A DNA stretch of 64,000 nt from Tetrastigma voinierianum (taxonomy: Eukaryota; Streptophyta; Magnoliopsida; Vitales; Vitaceae): the NCBI GenBank assembly GCA_016808115.1, contig JAEQBH010003969.1, positions 236,326 to 300,325 of the forward strand. Reading direction: 5' to 3'. This document shows, piece by piece, positions 11,871-23,779 of this stretch. Within the stretch, counting starts at the first letter, position 1; each line of letters opens with the position of its first letter. Both the position numbers and the translations under genes were made by a program. The notes under the pieces are model-generated. The model did not search any database. It saw only the letters and a list, made by a program, of their open reading frames with translations, and was not told where the DNA came from.

Positions 11871-14080
11871 GAGTGGTCGAGAGATGAAGTGCGGATTAAC
11901 GATAATTTCCCAGATGAGCAACTCTTGACAATTGAAGACATACAGTCAGTTCCATGGTTTGCCGACTATGTGAACTACTTAGTGGCTCAAGTGATTCCTC
12001 CTGAGTTTAGCTACCAACAGAAAAAGAGGTTCTTTACATAGTTGAAGCACTACAACTGGGATGAGCCTATTTTATACAAACATTGTGCCGATCAAGTGAT
12101 AAGGAGATGCGCACTCTGGTTGTTGAAATGGGTAGTATGGCCGTAGTCATCGCATACCTTACCACAATAAAGGGCATTTCGAGGCCGCAGAACAAGAAGA
12201 AAGGTACTCCAAATTGTTTCTATCGTTTACCTTATTCAAGGATGCTCATCATTTTGTAGCCAGCTATGATAAGTGCTAAAGGATGGGAAGCATTTCCAAA
12301 CGAGATGAACCCAATTCTAGAAGTTGAGTTGTTTGACTTATGGGGAATGGACTTCATGGGACCTTTCCCCTCTTCAATCAACACATATATCCTCCCGTCA
12401 GACTACATCTCAAAATGCAAGGAGGGCTACATCGACACGCACCAATGATGCCAGCAGTGGTAGCTCAAATTCCTTCATGTTCACACATATTCACCCGACC
12501 CTAAGACTCACGAGCATTGATCACAGATGGTAGTACTCATTTCTGCAATAAGCTGGTTGATAAAGTCCTACAAAAATATGGTGTGAGACATCGAACTTCA
12601 CTCGCGTATCACCCACAGGTGAATGGACAGGCCAAGGTGTCAAATCGTGAAATTAAGTCCATTATGCAAAAAACGGTCAATAACTCAAGAAAAGACTAGT
12701 TGAAGAAGATCGATGATGCACTTTGGCATGTGACGCCCTTTAAGACCCTTTTAGGCATGTCCCCTACTCTAACTAGTATACGGGAAAGCATGCCACTTGG
12801 GTCTAAGAGAATTGGAACATAGAGCATATCATGATCAGCAATGAACATGGATAGCAAATTAGCTCTAGAAAAGGACATGTAGCTCAATGAATTAGATGAG
12901 TTTCGCAATGAAGCTTATGAAAATGCTTGGATCTATAAGGAAAAGACAAAAGCGTGGCATGACAAACATATTATGAGAGAGTTTGCGCTAGGTCAGCATG
13001 TAACGCCCCGTCCCGAGATAGTGTACAGTACATTTAACTGTAGGGGCGTATAAGAGTACCAAGTGAAATTGTAATATTTTTGGGAGTTATTATTAAGGAC
13101 AGTATGAAATGATAAATTACGAACCCGATCAGGTATGAGAACAAGGGCATAATTGTCATTAAGCAAATGGGATATGTATGCATAATTGTAAAGTGTAGAT
13201 GGGCCATAATAGAAATTTCAAAAGTTGATGTGCAAATCTTGAGAGAGGAAGGACTAACTTATAAATTAAGGAAATAGGAGGCTATAAAAAGGGAAGAGAC
13301 AAACTAAAATCCATTTGTCTCATTCTTGCTAGGGTTCACATTTGGTGAGGAGAAGAGAGAAAAGAATAGGAAGAAGAGGAAGGAGAAGGAGAAGGGAAGA
13401 AGACCAGAAATCAAGTATGTTTTTGCCTTGGACTCATGGGTCTTTTGATGTCTAGGGTTTTGGTATGGATTTCCATGGAGAATTGTTCCTCCTTGGTCTA
13501 GGGTTTTGTGGAAAGATCACATAAACCCTTGATTTGTTGAGATTTTGTGGGTAAAACCCCAATTGGTGTAAAATAAACATGGAATCATCATATTTTTATG
13601 GTGTTTAAAGACCAGGACCTGGGTGAATTCATAGGATTTTTACCTAGGGTTTTGTGGTATGAGTTCCAAACCACCAATTCAAGTGTTGTGAAGTTGTTTT
13701 TAGATGATTTCCATGATAATTCTTGAGCTATTAAGGAATGGGGAAGTTGTATGAAGAGAATTGGTATCAAAAGTGGCAAAAAGGAGCAATTCTGGGCAAA
13801 TTTCCGAGGGTGTACTCTAAGATATATGTGGTCGCACCCGCACAAACTTCACTGTGGGGCTTCAACCCGCACTCTGCACAGTCCAGTCTTATTGTTCAAT
13901 CCCCGGCCGCAGCCTTTCCCGAAAGCTAAAGTCAAAATGGTCGTCCGCTTACGTGAGTGAAGTATTCCCATGGAGTGAGCCGAGATGATGCATCCAAAGA
14001 AAGGACAATTCAAAGTTAACGCCAAAGGTCAAAACCTCAGACTTTTAGAGGAGCATTCCTATTGAGAAACAACGTGACAC
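11871..14080 (+). pseudogene. pol: Athila integrase, interrupted by a solo LTR at 12999-13878
   Basis: Integrase joins cDNA to chromosomal DNA. The N-terminal part reads WFADYVNYLVAQVIPPEF and HYNWDEPILYKHCADQVIRR (11950-12110). The catalytic core has the first Asp in LWGMDFMGPFPSS (12350-12352) and the second in ITDGSTHFCNK (12526-12528). The expected Glu after HPQVNGQA is Lys (AAG, 12634-12636), which would abolish activity. The C-terminal part RNEAYENAWIYKEKTKAWHD and KHIMREFALGQ stops at 12998, where the LTR sits. After 13879 the protein resumes as LLFNPRPQPFPKAK and a GQFKV-like motif near 14010. Stops and shifts occur throughout. Confidence 0.9.
12999..13878 (+). repeat. Solo LTR inserted in Athila integrase (about 880 bp)
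   Basis: It starts TGTAACGCCCCGTCCCGAGA and ends near CTCTGCA. Athila coding sequence lies on both sides (FALGQ before, LLFNPRP after), so the insertion is clear. A TATA box (GCTATAAAAAGGG) lies at about 13281, followed by a GA-rich leader. The left flank is cagca and the right flank reads cagtcca before Athila resumes, a duplication with a possible 2-bp insertion. No internal region is present, as expected after LTR-LTR recombination. Confidence 0.85.
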
Positions 14081-14735
14081 CGCTCTCTCTAGGCACAACC
14101 GAGAGAAGATAGTACCGCGAAAGTCAAATCCCTAAATGTTTTGTTGTTGTTTTCGGGTCTTGGCTCCCTTTACTGCGTGAATGCTTCCAGGCCACAGACG
14201 CAAACATACGGGCTCGGGAGTGCAAACTCCAAGCTGTGGAGATTTTCTTTCCCTAAAACTCTGCGTATTTCCATTCTTTTATTGCTTTATGATTAAATTT
14301 TGTTTCGGGGCGTGCCTCCCGTGGCTTTCTATTTTTCATAGCTAGTGAGTCTCCCTTGGAAGGCGTAGGGCAAAAACATAGTTTCCCAAACTTTCTGGTC
14401 CACCGCTGGTGAAGCTCGCTTCACCACTAAGGAGGGCCAAAACAAAAAAAAACAAAAAACAATCTCAGACTTTCTGGTCCGCCACGGCGAAGCCCACTTT
14501 GCCACTACGAGGCTCTGCCCTTCGCCGCAGTGAAGAGCCCTTCGTCGCTACATAGTCTGCCTTCGCCACAACGAAGGGATCCTTCACCGCGACGAAGCGA
14601 CTCGTATTCCGGAGGTCTATAAGTACCCGCGGATGTCCATTTTTTTTCCCTCCACCCGTTTTTTGTGCAACCCTTTGTCTTTTGCTCTTGTCTAGTGTGT
14701 GTTTTTTTGAAGATTCCTAGCTGACCGCAACTACT
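14081..14735 (+). promoter_or_regulatory. Post-pol spacer with GC-rich hairpin cluster and TATA-like box
   Basis: No coding domain is seen. At 14400-14600 a cluster of TTCGCC/GGCGAA and GTGAAG/CTTCAC half-palindromes resembles the cluster in both LTRs (about 6570-6710 and 22640-22820). It is followed by CTATAAGTA at 14617-14625, a T-rich leader, and an ATG at 14736. The same order (GC cluster, TATA box, leader) occurs in the LTR promoter. An internal promoter for the next ORF is therefore possible, but this is inference. Confidence 0.4.
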
Positions 14736-15681
14736 ATGGCTTCTAAGAAGACTGTGCCAGCCAAACGACACCGCCTGCCTGACATCACGGCAAGACCTCC
14801 CCTTCGACGATCCACGCCGATTCTCCCATCTTCTGGTGAGTGAGCGGCTCTACCACGAGTCGCTTTATCCGCTCTTCATTCCCGCCGAGAGGGGTTTTCC
14901 TACCTAAACGCATTCTTTCAACTTCACCATCCGCACTAAAGGATGGCAACATTGCGTGCTCCCCCCACCCCGTGGATGGCCCCTGGCCGTATTAAGAGTT
15001 CCATTCCAACCTCAAGGTTCTGTTAGCACCACTGTGTTTGTCCGGGGTAGGTGGGTTGACTTCGAGGCCCGAGCCATCAAACAGATCTATCAGCTACGGG
15101 AGGATGACAATGAGGAGTACCAAGTGTTATTTGTGGACACCGACTTCGATAGCCTGATGCAGAAGCTCACACGGGGCCAGGGCATGTGGCGGCGCCATCC
15201 TTCAATGGGCTAGTTCGCCACATTTCCCATGACAACGCTCACGCCCATGGCGAAGGTTTGGTATAATTTTTTATGAGTTAAGATTAAACCTTCACTGCAT
15301 CTCAATACAATGACAAAGGATAAGACGATCCTCTTGTATGCCATGACCAAGGGATTCCAGTTCGACATCAGGACGATCATTAAGCGGGAGTTGATCGAGT
15401 CAACTCACCCGACGCTTAATCGGCGCCCTTGATCCACCCTCCCCAACACCAGCCAGCGCCGATCAAATAAGTCTGGCGCCGGAGACCCGTGAGCAGTACG
15501 TGAGCGCTTGCCCATTCCACTGCCTAAGGTGAAGTTCAAGAGCCCTGACGAGTCCGATGACGAGACCGACAATGATGTCCCGGCGACCACACCCAGGGCA
15601 AGCAACCCTGGAAGGCTAACGGTCCCTCTAGTTCGACCCAAGACTCGGCCGACTGTGACCCATGCACTCACTACCCGCTGA
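14736..15681 (+). pseudogene. Env-position ORF of Athila with putative plant transposon protein domain
   Basis: The ORF lies between pol and the 3' LTR, where Athila elements carry a third ORF. It starts ATG with MASKKTVPAKRH. After a frameshifted, stop-broken stretch the frame from 14956 reads STTVFVRGRWVDFEARAIKQ, YQLREDDNEEYQVLF and LTRGQGMWRRHPSMG. It then continues in the next frame segment as TLTPMAKVWYNF, PSLHLNTMTKDKTILLYAMT and FDIRTIIKRELIES (about 15230-15400). These blocks match the plant transposon protein domain often found in Athila third ORFs. A low-complexity acidic tail (SPDESDDETDNDVP, about 15540) precedes the stop at 15679-15681. Envelope function is unproven for this family. 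Confidence 0.75.
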
Positions 15682-15869
15682 CGCCTATTGGGATCTTAGT
15701 CGCAGAGCACGGATTGCCTTAAGCTAGGACATGGATTCCATCAGGATCGAGGATGGTCGCTTCATCCACGCCTGTACCAAGACCAGATCGCTTCAGCCTA
15801 GCCTAAACTTTTATCATTTCACACAAGAGCACCGGCTACCACTCAGAGTGATTTTTCCGGGACATATTT

Positions 15870-17160
15870 TTTTTACTCCTTCACACAACTATAATTATCC
15901 GATTTCTTCAAAAGAAGCCTTAAGTGAGTCATCAAAATTAAACCTTGTATCCTTCTCCGCAATCTGTATAGTGGTTTAGCCACTTAGGCAGATTTTATAA
16001 TCGCACTGCATACATGAATGCTAATTTCTTTTTTTTTACTCGTGGTAGGTGGTGCAAGAGTTTTGATAATGGATACCTTGATCGGGTCTACTTCCAAATT
16101 AAAGAGCATAAATTTTATGCCCAAGAACAATACTCTTCGTTACTCATGGTAAAATGGCATTTTTCCCAATTCAAGGTTAGTTTGCTTGTCTCTGCATCTG
16201 GGGCTAATCTTTTCCAAGTTCTTCAAACACTTATCAAACTGATCCATACACAGCGAAGTCATCCATAAAATTTTACAACCTCTTCAACCAAGTCTCGAGA
16301 ACATTGACATCATACACCTCTGAATGTAGCAGAGTACCATAATGTGCCCCAAATGGTATCCTTCTAAGGCAAAGGCACCATAGTGGGCATGTGAATGTGG
16401 TCTTCGTCCTCAAAATAGCAACTGATTGTGTAAATTAATACCCATCCTAGAAACAAAATGACTTGTCCCGTCGCTAATCCGTCCAACATCCGAATAATGA
16501 AGGGCAAAGGGAAATGATCTTTTCTCGTGGTCGCGGTTCACTTCAGACCAATGCATACCCTCCATCCCACATCAAGCCTGGCTTAATCAATTCATTTTTC
16601 TCATTTCGATCACAAGAACCACCCTTCTTTGGAACTCCCATGGACTGGCTCACCTAAGGACTATCTCGAAATTGTATAGATAAAACCAAAGATTCAAAGA
16701 ATTTTAGTACCTCCTTCCCGACTACTTCATCACCGGATTCGGCCTTGATGTTCTACGCATGGCTTTGAATTTTCTTCTAGCAAAATTTCTTGGTGTATGC
16801 AAATTGACGGACTGAGTTACCCTTTTTTTTAACTCTTCAATGACCAAGCTATAGACTCTTTGTATGCTTCTTTAAGATTTTCAAGAACCTTCTCGTTCTC
16901 AAAGATCATCAGCTCCAGCGTGAGATAATCACCGGGGTTTTCTCTTCGTGATTCTAAGTAAGCATACTTCAAATGACTTGGCAACTCTTTCAACACTAAT
17001 CCTCCCTTCACTGGCTCTTCTTGATGAATTTCCTTTTCATTATTTTCCCTTTGTCATTTCGTTTGTTTGTGCTCAATACGCTCTATAGAATGAAACTGTC
17101 AGATGGACAACTGAGTAGCTACATCTCTCAATATAATCGGGAATTTATCTCTTTTCATTG
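15870..17160 (-). pseudogene. pol: RT and start of RNase H of second Athila-type element, degraded
   Basis: On the minus strand the order is GLVLKELPSHLKYAYLES (17005-16952, the pre-RT linker), an altered RT body, the intact catalytic block FMDDF at 16269-16255, FDKCLKNLEK just after it, and GIVLGHKIYAL near 16110. RNase H entry AEKDTRFNFDDSLKASFEEI is read at about 15940-15880. Blocks lie in different frames with many stops. The reading fades near 15870, which sets the approximate left limit. Confidence 0.78.
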
Positions 17161-17539
17161 ATAAAAATTTGAGCATTACAATCATTGTGAACATCAAGGT
17201 TGTAGGTATAGACATCATAACCACATTGGCAATTTTCTCCGTTTGCGTCTATATTCTCGCATGCTTTGACTAAGTTGAAAGCAAATAGCCTTCCTCTCCA
17301 ACCTCAAGGTAAGAACTCCTTTTGCATGTCGATCGTGGCGCCCAAGAGTTAGAATGGTCTCCTAATAAAGTGTGGGTACTTGTGAATCTTTTTCCATGTC
17401 CGTAGACGATGAAGTCTACCGGGAAAACAAATTTCCCAACAAAGGACTGGGCAACAACACATCTTCCAAGACTCCTTCAGTTTTACCATCGACCGCCCGC
17501 CATTTGAAGAGTAATAGTGGTGGGAATAACCTCCCCAAA

Positions 17540-17740
17540 CTTAATTGCTCTCGCAACGTAAAGAGGCATCAAGTTTATACTAGCTCCCGAGCTCGGGCGT
17601 AGAGCTTTCGAATTCAACCTCCAATGATGCAAGGAATCGTGAAACCCCTCGGATCCTTCATCTTTTCCTCGGCAATTTTCTTTATCACAAAGAATGCAAT
17701 GGAGTTGAGATTCACAAACCTTCTTCTACCATTCTTTCTT
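17540..17740 (-). pseudogene. Aspartic protease of second Athila-type element, degraded
   Basis: The minus strand reads AEEKMKDPRGFTIPCIIGG, then after a break KAL followed by SSGASINLMPL. The usual CDSGAS or CDLGAS active-site block is altered, and no Asp is visible at the catalytic place. Position between gag (right) and RT (left) agrees with a minus-strand element. Confidence 0.72.
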
Positions 17741-18299
17741 TCTTTGCCTAAAGATGTCCTTCAGAATTTTTGCACAGAGTGGAACTGGAGTCACCACTTC
17801 CTCAAAGGGTACACCGATCTCTAGCTTCGAAAGGTTTTCAAAACCTTGCAAACGCTTCCTATCTGATTTCAAATATGGAAATGGGACTGAGGTCTAGGAG
17901 CCTTGATATCCTTCCGTCCACTCCTTCTTTCTTTTCTCCAAGGCTTCTTCCTTTTCGGGGCTTTATTCTTCTTTGTCGCTATTTTTTTCTTTCATCTTTC
18001 TAACCCTTTCCCACTCTGGGTCGCACAAACTACGCAGCCTGATTCTTCTTGTGTCACTAGAAGGCATTTTAGCTTTAGTGTTAAATACCACTTGTGTCTC
18101 CAGGCCTCTTCAAGGATGCACTGGTAGTTCTCAAAATTCCAGAACGAGTAGCAAACTTGCTTCCAATTCGCAGAAACTTTGTTCACGGAGGTTCAAATGC
18201 CTTCTTATTATCCCCCCATGAACTCAAAGATTCGTTTTTCAAAAGATCAAATTCATCCGACCCCGATATTCATTTATGTGTTCATTTCCTTGTTGTCGC

Positions 18300-19290
18300 T
18301 GCTGAAACCAAAATGCTGATAACCCCGTTGAGGGTTCTGGCCCATGCCGAGGGCTCATGAAGCCCTCCACCATATGAGAAATTCCTCATGGTTCCTCGCG
18401 TCGTGATAATGTATCGCAGTTAGTATCGGGTTTGAAATGGTAGTTTCTCGTCTCACCCGCATACTTAACCTCTTCATCATAGAATTGTTCTTCGCCAGCC
18501 TCTCTCAGCACTTCCCTTCAATAACTTCCTCTTCAACCGCTCCTATCTCACTGGGTGTGTGTCTTCCTTTCTTCGTTTGTCCATCTCAGGCATAATGGCA
18601 TCCAATCCCGCCTCCATTGCTGCCACATCTTGCTCGCCCATGATCCCCTTTCCTCTCAGCTTCCTCTTGAAAACTCGTGAAAAGAGTTTCATTATCGATT
18701 TATCAAAGTCTCTAATCGCCTTTTTGCCTTCCGATTTCTTTTCGCTCAATGCTCCTACAACAGAAGTATCAATGATCCCTTGATATATCATTCAAGGCAT
18801 GATATACACGTCCATCTCAGCCTTCAGATCATCCACTATGCATTGGCATCTTCTCAAAGAACCGCTTGAATCTTTCCTAAGCTATACAGTTTTCATCTTC
18901 CCCAATAAACACAATGATTTCCTCCTTCTCTCCTGGTGCGAGGGTCGGGGAAAGAATCTACCTAAGTAGCCTCTACTAACTCCCTCCCAAGTATCAACAA
19001 TCCATATGGTAAAGATTCATACCATGTAGTCATGGTATCTCTAGAGAGAATGGGGAATAGATGCAACTTGATGACTTCGGGTCTCACCCCATTCAACTTC
19101 ACCGTATTAGCCATCCCGAAATCTTCCTAGCTCGTTGTCCTCGTGACACCAGCAAATCCATGCCGCTGGACCATTGTAATTAGTGCTAGTTTAAGTTCAA
19201 AATTATTTGCATCAATAGCCGGTCGCCCGAACAGAGTACTCATTCACACAAAGCCTGTAAGTCTCCATAAGACGTTGATCGAGGCCTCTA
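18300..19290 (-). pseudogene. gag: Gag of second Athila-type element, degraded
   Basis: Reading leftward on the minus strand: GRPAIDANNFELKLALITMV (near 19215), NGVRPEVIKLHLFPILSRDT (near 19100), a shifted stretch with YLGRFFPRP (near 18960), LKAEMDVYIM and GIIDTSVVGALSEKK (18820-18740), an IMGEQDVAAMEAGLDAIM stretch (near 18620), and an asparagine/histidine-rich tail near 18400. This is the Athila gag order. Frameshifts and stops separate the blocks. The gag differs clearly from that of the host Athila element, so the two are different subfamilies. Confidence 0.8.
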
Positions 19291-19632
19291 GCCATTTCTA
19301 TGTACTCTATTCTCATCCTGCCTCTTCATCCGCTGGTTGAGTTTTTCGCTTTTATCTTCTCAAGCCCAGTGTTCTCTCTCTAATTTCATGGTTCGCTGAA
19401 TCATATCAAGTTCGCTTCGCATTAAAATTTTATTCGAAATCAAAAAAAACACACTTACATTAATAGGTGGGATTAACAATTCCGGGTCGTAAATAAAATA
19501 TTTCAACATGGTTGTTATTAAAGGTTAGTGGCTAAAAATAACCACCGCTGAAAGCTATTTTTGTTCTTTTTCTTTAAAATGTCCAAATTAGCATTTCCTT
19601 CGGCCGGATATCGATTTACTAAATTCTTTCGA

Positions 19633-19652
19633 TCCCCGCAAGAACGGCGCCA
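19633..19652 (-). other. Primer binding site of second Athila-type element
   Basis: The minus strand reads TGGCGCCGTTCTTGCGGGGA, close to the tRNA-Asp complement TGGCGCCGTTGCCGGGGA seen at 7643. It lies nine bases inside the LTR end and proves minus orientation. Confidence 0.82.
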
Positions 19653-19661
19653 TAGAACTCA

Positions 19662-22327
19662 TGACTGGACCAAAAGATGCGTGCATTTATAAATCTGCGG
19701 ATCAAAACACCTATTCAAATTAAGACTTATTACCCAAGGACTATCAAGGCCTAATCCTCGCAAATAAACTATTAAACATGAGTGTGAGTTTCTTTAACTA
19801 TCGTGGTCGATTAAAAGATATTTTTGTAAGAGTAAACCATTTTCGTAGGTCTTTGATCCAAAGATAATCGCAAGTGCACAGTCGACAAGTAATAAATGGA
19901 TTTGATTCAGATATCGATCCCACAGAGATCTCAAGAATTTTTCAATCAACTACCCCAACTACTTAAGCTCCATACTATTCGACGATATAATAATGATAAT
20001 GAGATTTTGCTTTGAAAGCTTGAAAAGAATGATGTAAAAGAAAGATGAATGAATAACAAATGAATTGAATATTGAAAAATCAAAATAACAAATTTAGATT
20101 TAATAGTTATCTCTAAAGAAAACATTGAATAATCGGGTTTATCGCTAAGAATCAATTCCTACAAATCAGATTTAACTTTTGTTTTCGAACTGATGTGATC
20201 TTTAAAACTAGTCCAAGGATTAATATAGTGACCGATCTCTCCAAACCACACGCTCATCATTTCACCTTAACTGCTTCTCGAACACGAGGGTGAGATAACT
20301 ACTTTAAATCTAGTAGCCTTGTTCGCATTTTTCTTTCTCAATACTTCATACCTATACAACATGGACTCCGAGAGACCCAGCTCCTTCATTTTAATCATTG
20401 CCGAGGTTTGCACTATACCTGTCTTCAACCTCAAAATTAGAATGCTTTACTTTCCTGATTAGATCCTTGCTAACACTCTGATCGAATTCACTATCTCGAC
20501 CGAGGTGAACTCTCGTATAATTAAATTAATAACTCACTCAACTCTGGCCCCTACATAAGTGAGAAGAGGGATGCATTATTTCAACATAGCCAGAGCGCAT
20601 TAGATCAAAGATATCAGTTCAAATACCTTCCCGAATTCGTTTCTTACTCGAATGCCTTCAGGTCACTCAGGTCTCCTGAATCGTAGAGTCGAAACAACCT
20701 CGTTATGGGCATGGCAGACCAAATCGGGATCAATTCCAAGAAACAAGCAAAACCAAGTCATTTGCACATCCGAAGTTCTACTTTAATGAATAAAATAATG
20801 CAGAAAGATAATTCTCTCGACAATAACGCCAACTCGTATTTCTAAATTACTGTATTGCAATACATGCCATCGTTTCACGATCAAGAAAATCTCACTGTGA
20901 AATCGAAAAACTAGGTGTTCGGAATTCAAAATTTGTCCGGAATTCAAACAACCGCATGCTAATTTTAAGAAATATAAATCAAGGCTCACTAAATCCTTAA
21001 GGCTAATGTTCAAATACAAATTAGAATGAAATACAAACTAATCTAATCTAAAATAAAATGGAAGAAAAACGAAAAGAAAAGAAAAGAAAAGAAAATAAAA
21101 TACAGAGCCTTCAAGAACTCCTGCATCTCTCAAGCCCACAGCCTGCTTTCTTGGCAGCAAACCCTTCATTTGATAGTGCATCTCTGGTCAGTCCCAAATT
21201 CAAGGTATTTTTGGTTTACTCGTTTGACCGTCTATAAGATTGTCTCAGTTCGCACTCAAACTCTATATCATTACTGATTATTTATAACTGTTAAAGATTA
21301 TCATTAATAAGCTCACATTATTCTCGTTTCTTGAAGAGATCTTATGTCACAATATCAATCCTTGTCAATTAATATCACTATGTTTCCAGTGTCAACTTGT
21401 CGCTCATTGTCGCGATGATCATCCTTATCGCACATCACCATGGTTCCAGTTTCAACTGTCATTCTCAAGGTTCTTGATATCAATCTCTCATCACACATCA
21501 ACTGGCTGCAATTCTTATACTAACTGATGACCTGATGTCACACATTTAACTGTCGCCATTATCAACCCCAATGTTCGCAAAGTCAACTGAGTTTATTCCA
21601 TTGTCTTAATATCAACTGGTCGCACATCACCCCAGATGTTTTAAAATAACTGATGTTCTTGATTGTCGCCACATCAATCTTCTTGAGTTCACATATTGAT
21701 CTATGAACTCCATGAACTTTCCAACGAAATGCTTATGCTCCGCAATATTTAATCTCTCAGAGCTACATCAACTTTGATATTCTCGAGGTTTCGAATCTGT
21801 TGTAGAAGTTATAAAACGCATGATTATTCTCTCCGTTTCACACAACAAATTTTTAAGTCAACGCTATATCTTTCCAACCCGTTTATGGCTTCTGGCGGCG
21901 CTTTCTCAGAGCACTCTTATCCCTCTATCGCAATATCAACCTCACGCGGATGATCACGGCGTTGTTCGCATACTCATTCCCTTGTAAGTTCGTTAGTCCC
22001 CTACCGCTTAATCTCAGGATCCCCTGCCGCGACCGCATCAAATTCTTCACTTTCTTTGATTGCCGACATCAGAATCGGATCAGGTAAGTCCTAAAACTTC
22101 AACATTAGTTAACTGGGCTTGCTTTCTATTTCGCCCCGCCATTTCTCGTGATTTTTACTCCACCAATTGGTCGTGATTTTTCTTAACGCTTTTTTCTTCT
22201 TTCTTTCTACACTTCCGCTAATAACAAATCGTGAGTTTCTTCATATTTCAAGATATTAATTATTCCTTTTCGTATGAAAATCAAATGGTAAAAATGGATT
22301 AAAAATAGATGACTTTTAAGCTCATCA
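19662..22327 (-). repeat. LTR of second Athila-type element (2.67 kb, minus)
   Basis: On the minus strand it starts TGATGAGCTTAAAAGTCATC (right edge 22327) and ends GGTCCAGTCA (left edge 19662). Its length is twice that of the host Athila LTR. It contains the plus-strand block ATCGCAAGTGCAC...GATCCCACAGAGAT (about 19868-19930). It also contains a CA/TCAAC-rich low-complexity tract (about 21370-21700) made of short degenerate repeats such as CACATCA and ATCAACT. No second copy lies in the window. Confidence 0.78.
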
Positions 22328-22424
22328 ATTAACCTATATCATCATATAGCTCAATGCTATTTCTTATCGTGCCTGGTGGAGTCTATTCGGCGTGGGAATA
22401 AGCAAGAAGTTAAGCTCGGGGTGT
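22328..22424 (+). other. 3' end of Athila internal region before 3' LTR
   Basis: About 100 bp lie between the inserted second element and the 3' LTR. It ends AGCTCGGGGTGT, a weak polypurine-like stretch where plus-strand priming would be expected. Confidence 0.45.
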
Positions 22425-23779
22425 TGATCGTAAGTGAATCATGCATGCATTTCAGTTGAATTCTTAGTGTTCTTTATAGCTAAAATGCATGATTCACAGT
22501 CTTTTTCGTTAATATCATGCTAATCCCTCATATTATATTGTTCAATAGAATATGGCGATGTTGGAATCAAAAGGGCAGCTAAAAGATAGAAAAACATAAC
22601 AAAAGCATAATGACAATAAGGCGGACAACAGAAGAGCTACCGCGCGGCGAAGAGACTCTCACGCAGCTGAAGACTTTGTCGCCGCTGGCGGGTGGGTGCT
22701 TGTCGCCGCGGGCGATCCCCTTCAAGCAGCCAAAGAAACCAAGAATCGTAGAGTTTGAAGGGCCTCAAGCACGCAAAGAATACAACCTTCTTCGCCGTCG
22801 CTGTAGCGAGGTCCCCTTTCCAAAACAGGAATTCACAGAACCCTAATTTTTTTGGGCCATTGATGGGCCCGCGTCTTAAGGTATAAAAGGGAAGATTTTT
22901 CGAAGCAAAAAGGGGATTGGATTGAGATGAAAAGGGAGAGACAAGAGAGAGAGATCAAGATCAACGGATTCAAGAAAGATCGCGAAGACGGGGTTTTCTG
23001 TAGTTCTTCCTTCAACCTACTTCATGATTCGAATTCCTCAATCTGTAATGAATAATATGATGAACTAATTCTTTTCTCTAAGGTTTTTCCAACCCTAACC
23101 ATAGTTTGATGGATTGATTTTCAGTTTTGGCTTGTTTGAATATTAATATGAGTTCATACGTTTACTTAAATTCTAGGTTTAATTACATGTTATTATCTGG
23201 CCAACCGTGAAATGAGAAAGCTGGGAGTTTGAGATCGAGAGAAGATAACTTCTAAGGACATGGTTAAAGCAATACTTGGGTAGTCGAAGAATAGAGATAT
23301 TTCAAACTGCAAGTGTGGCACTAGGGTTTGCACATTTAGGCATTTTGGAGTCGAGGGGTTGAGGCAAAGATGCAATACATCCCACTGACGAGATAGGAAA
23401 ATATATCTCGAGAGAAAATATCTTGTATGAAATATCAACCCGCCAACATAACTCATATGAATACTTCAATAAGTCCTTAATTGAATTGGCATCTATCAAA
23501 TGTGGTAGGAGACGGTAAAACCCTAGGTTTCTCATCATTGATATAATTTAATACACCCGATTTTAAGTTTTTGTTAAATCTAGTAATTTAGTCGTAATTC
23601 GCTTTAGGATTAGATCCAAATATTGTTGAAGTCATTAAATCAGAAGTCAACACGCTTCTCTTCGAGGGAACGACACTTGACTAACCACTACACTACATTA
23701 ACTCGACGCATATACCTACAGGCGCACACGGCTCAAGGCTTTCCCACCTAATTTTGTACACCTCACTTTCAAATTACCA
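22425..23779 (+). repeat. Athila 3' LTR (1355 bp)
   Basis: It begins TGATCGTAAGTGAATCATGC and ends AAATTACCA, and is homologous to 6340-7636 throughout. Its TATA box is TATAAAAGG at 22882. It is followed by ctagc, which pairs with ctagt left of the 5' LTR. Confidence 0.88.

Larger units (their letters stand above)
15870..22327 (-). mobile_element. Second Athila-type element, minus strand, truncated
   Basis: Read on the minus strand it has one LTR (22327 to 19662), a tRNA-Asp type primer site (19652-19633), gag, protease, RT and the start of RNase H. It then stops near 15870-15880. No integrase or second LTR is present. It sits between the env-position ORF and the 3' LTR of the first Athila element and is opposite in orientation, so it inserted there later. 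The right flank after the LTR is attaa. No matching left duplication was found because that end is truncated. Confidence 0.8.
6340..23779 (+). mobile_element. Athila-type Ty3/gypsy element, 17.4 kb, with nested insertions
   Basis: Two related LTRs (6340-7636 and 22425-23779) flank degraded gag, protease, RT, RNase H, integrase and an env-position ORF, all on the plus strand. The primer site just inside the 5' LTR matches the 3' end of tRNA-Asp, as in Athila. The flanks are ctagt (6335-6339) and ctagc (23780-23784), a 4/5 match to a 5-bp target duplication, which fixes the element ends well. The LTRs differ by many substitutions and small indels, so the insertion is old. Inserted sequences are a solo LTR at 12999-13878 and a minus-strand Athila-type element at about 15870-22327. 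Removing both leaves about 10.1 kb, close to the size of Athila elements. Confidence 0.9.
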
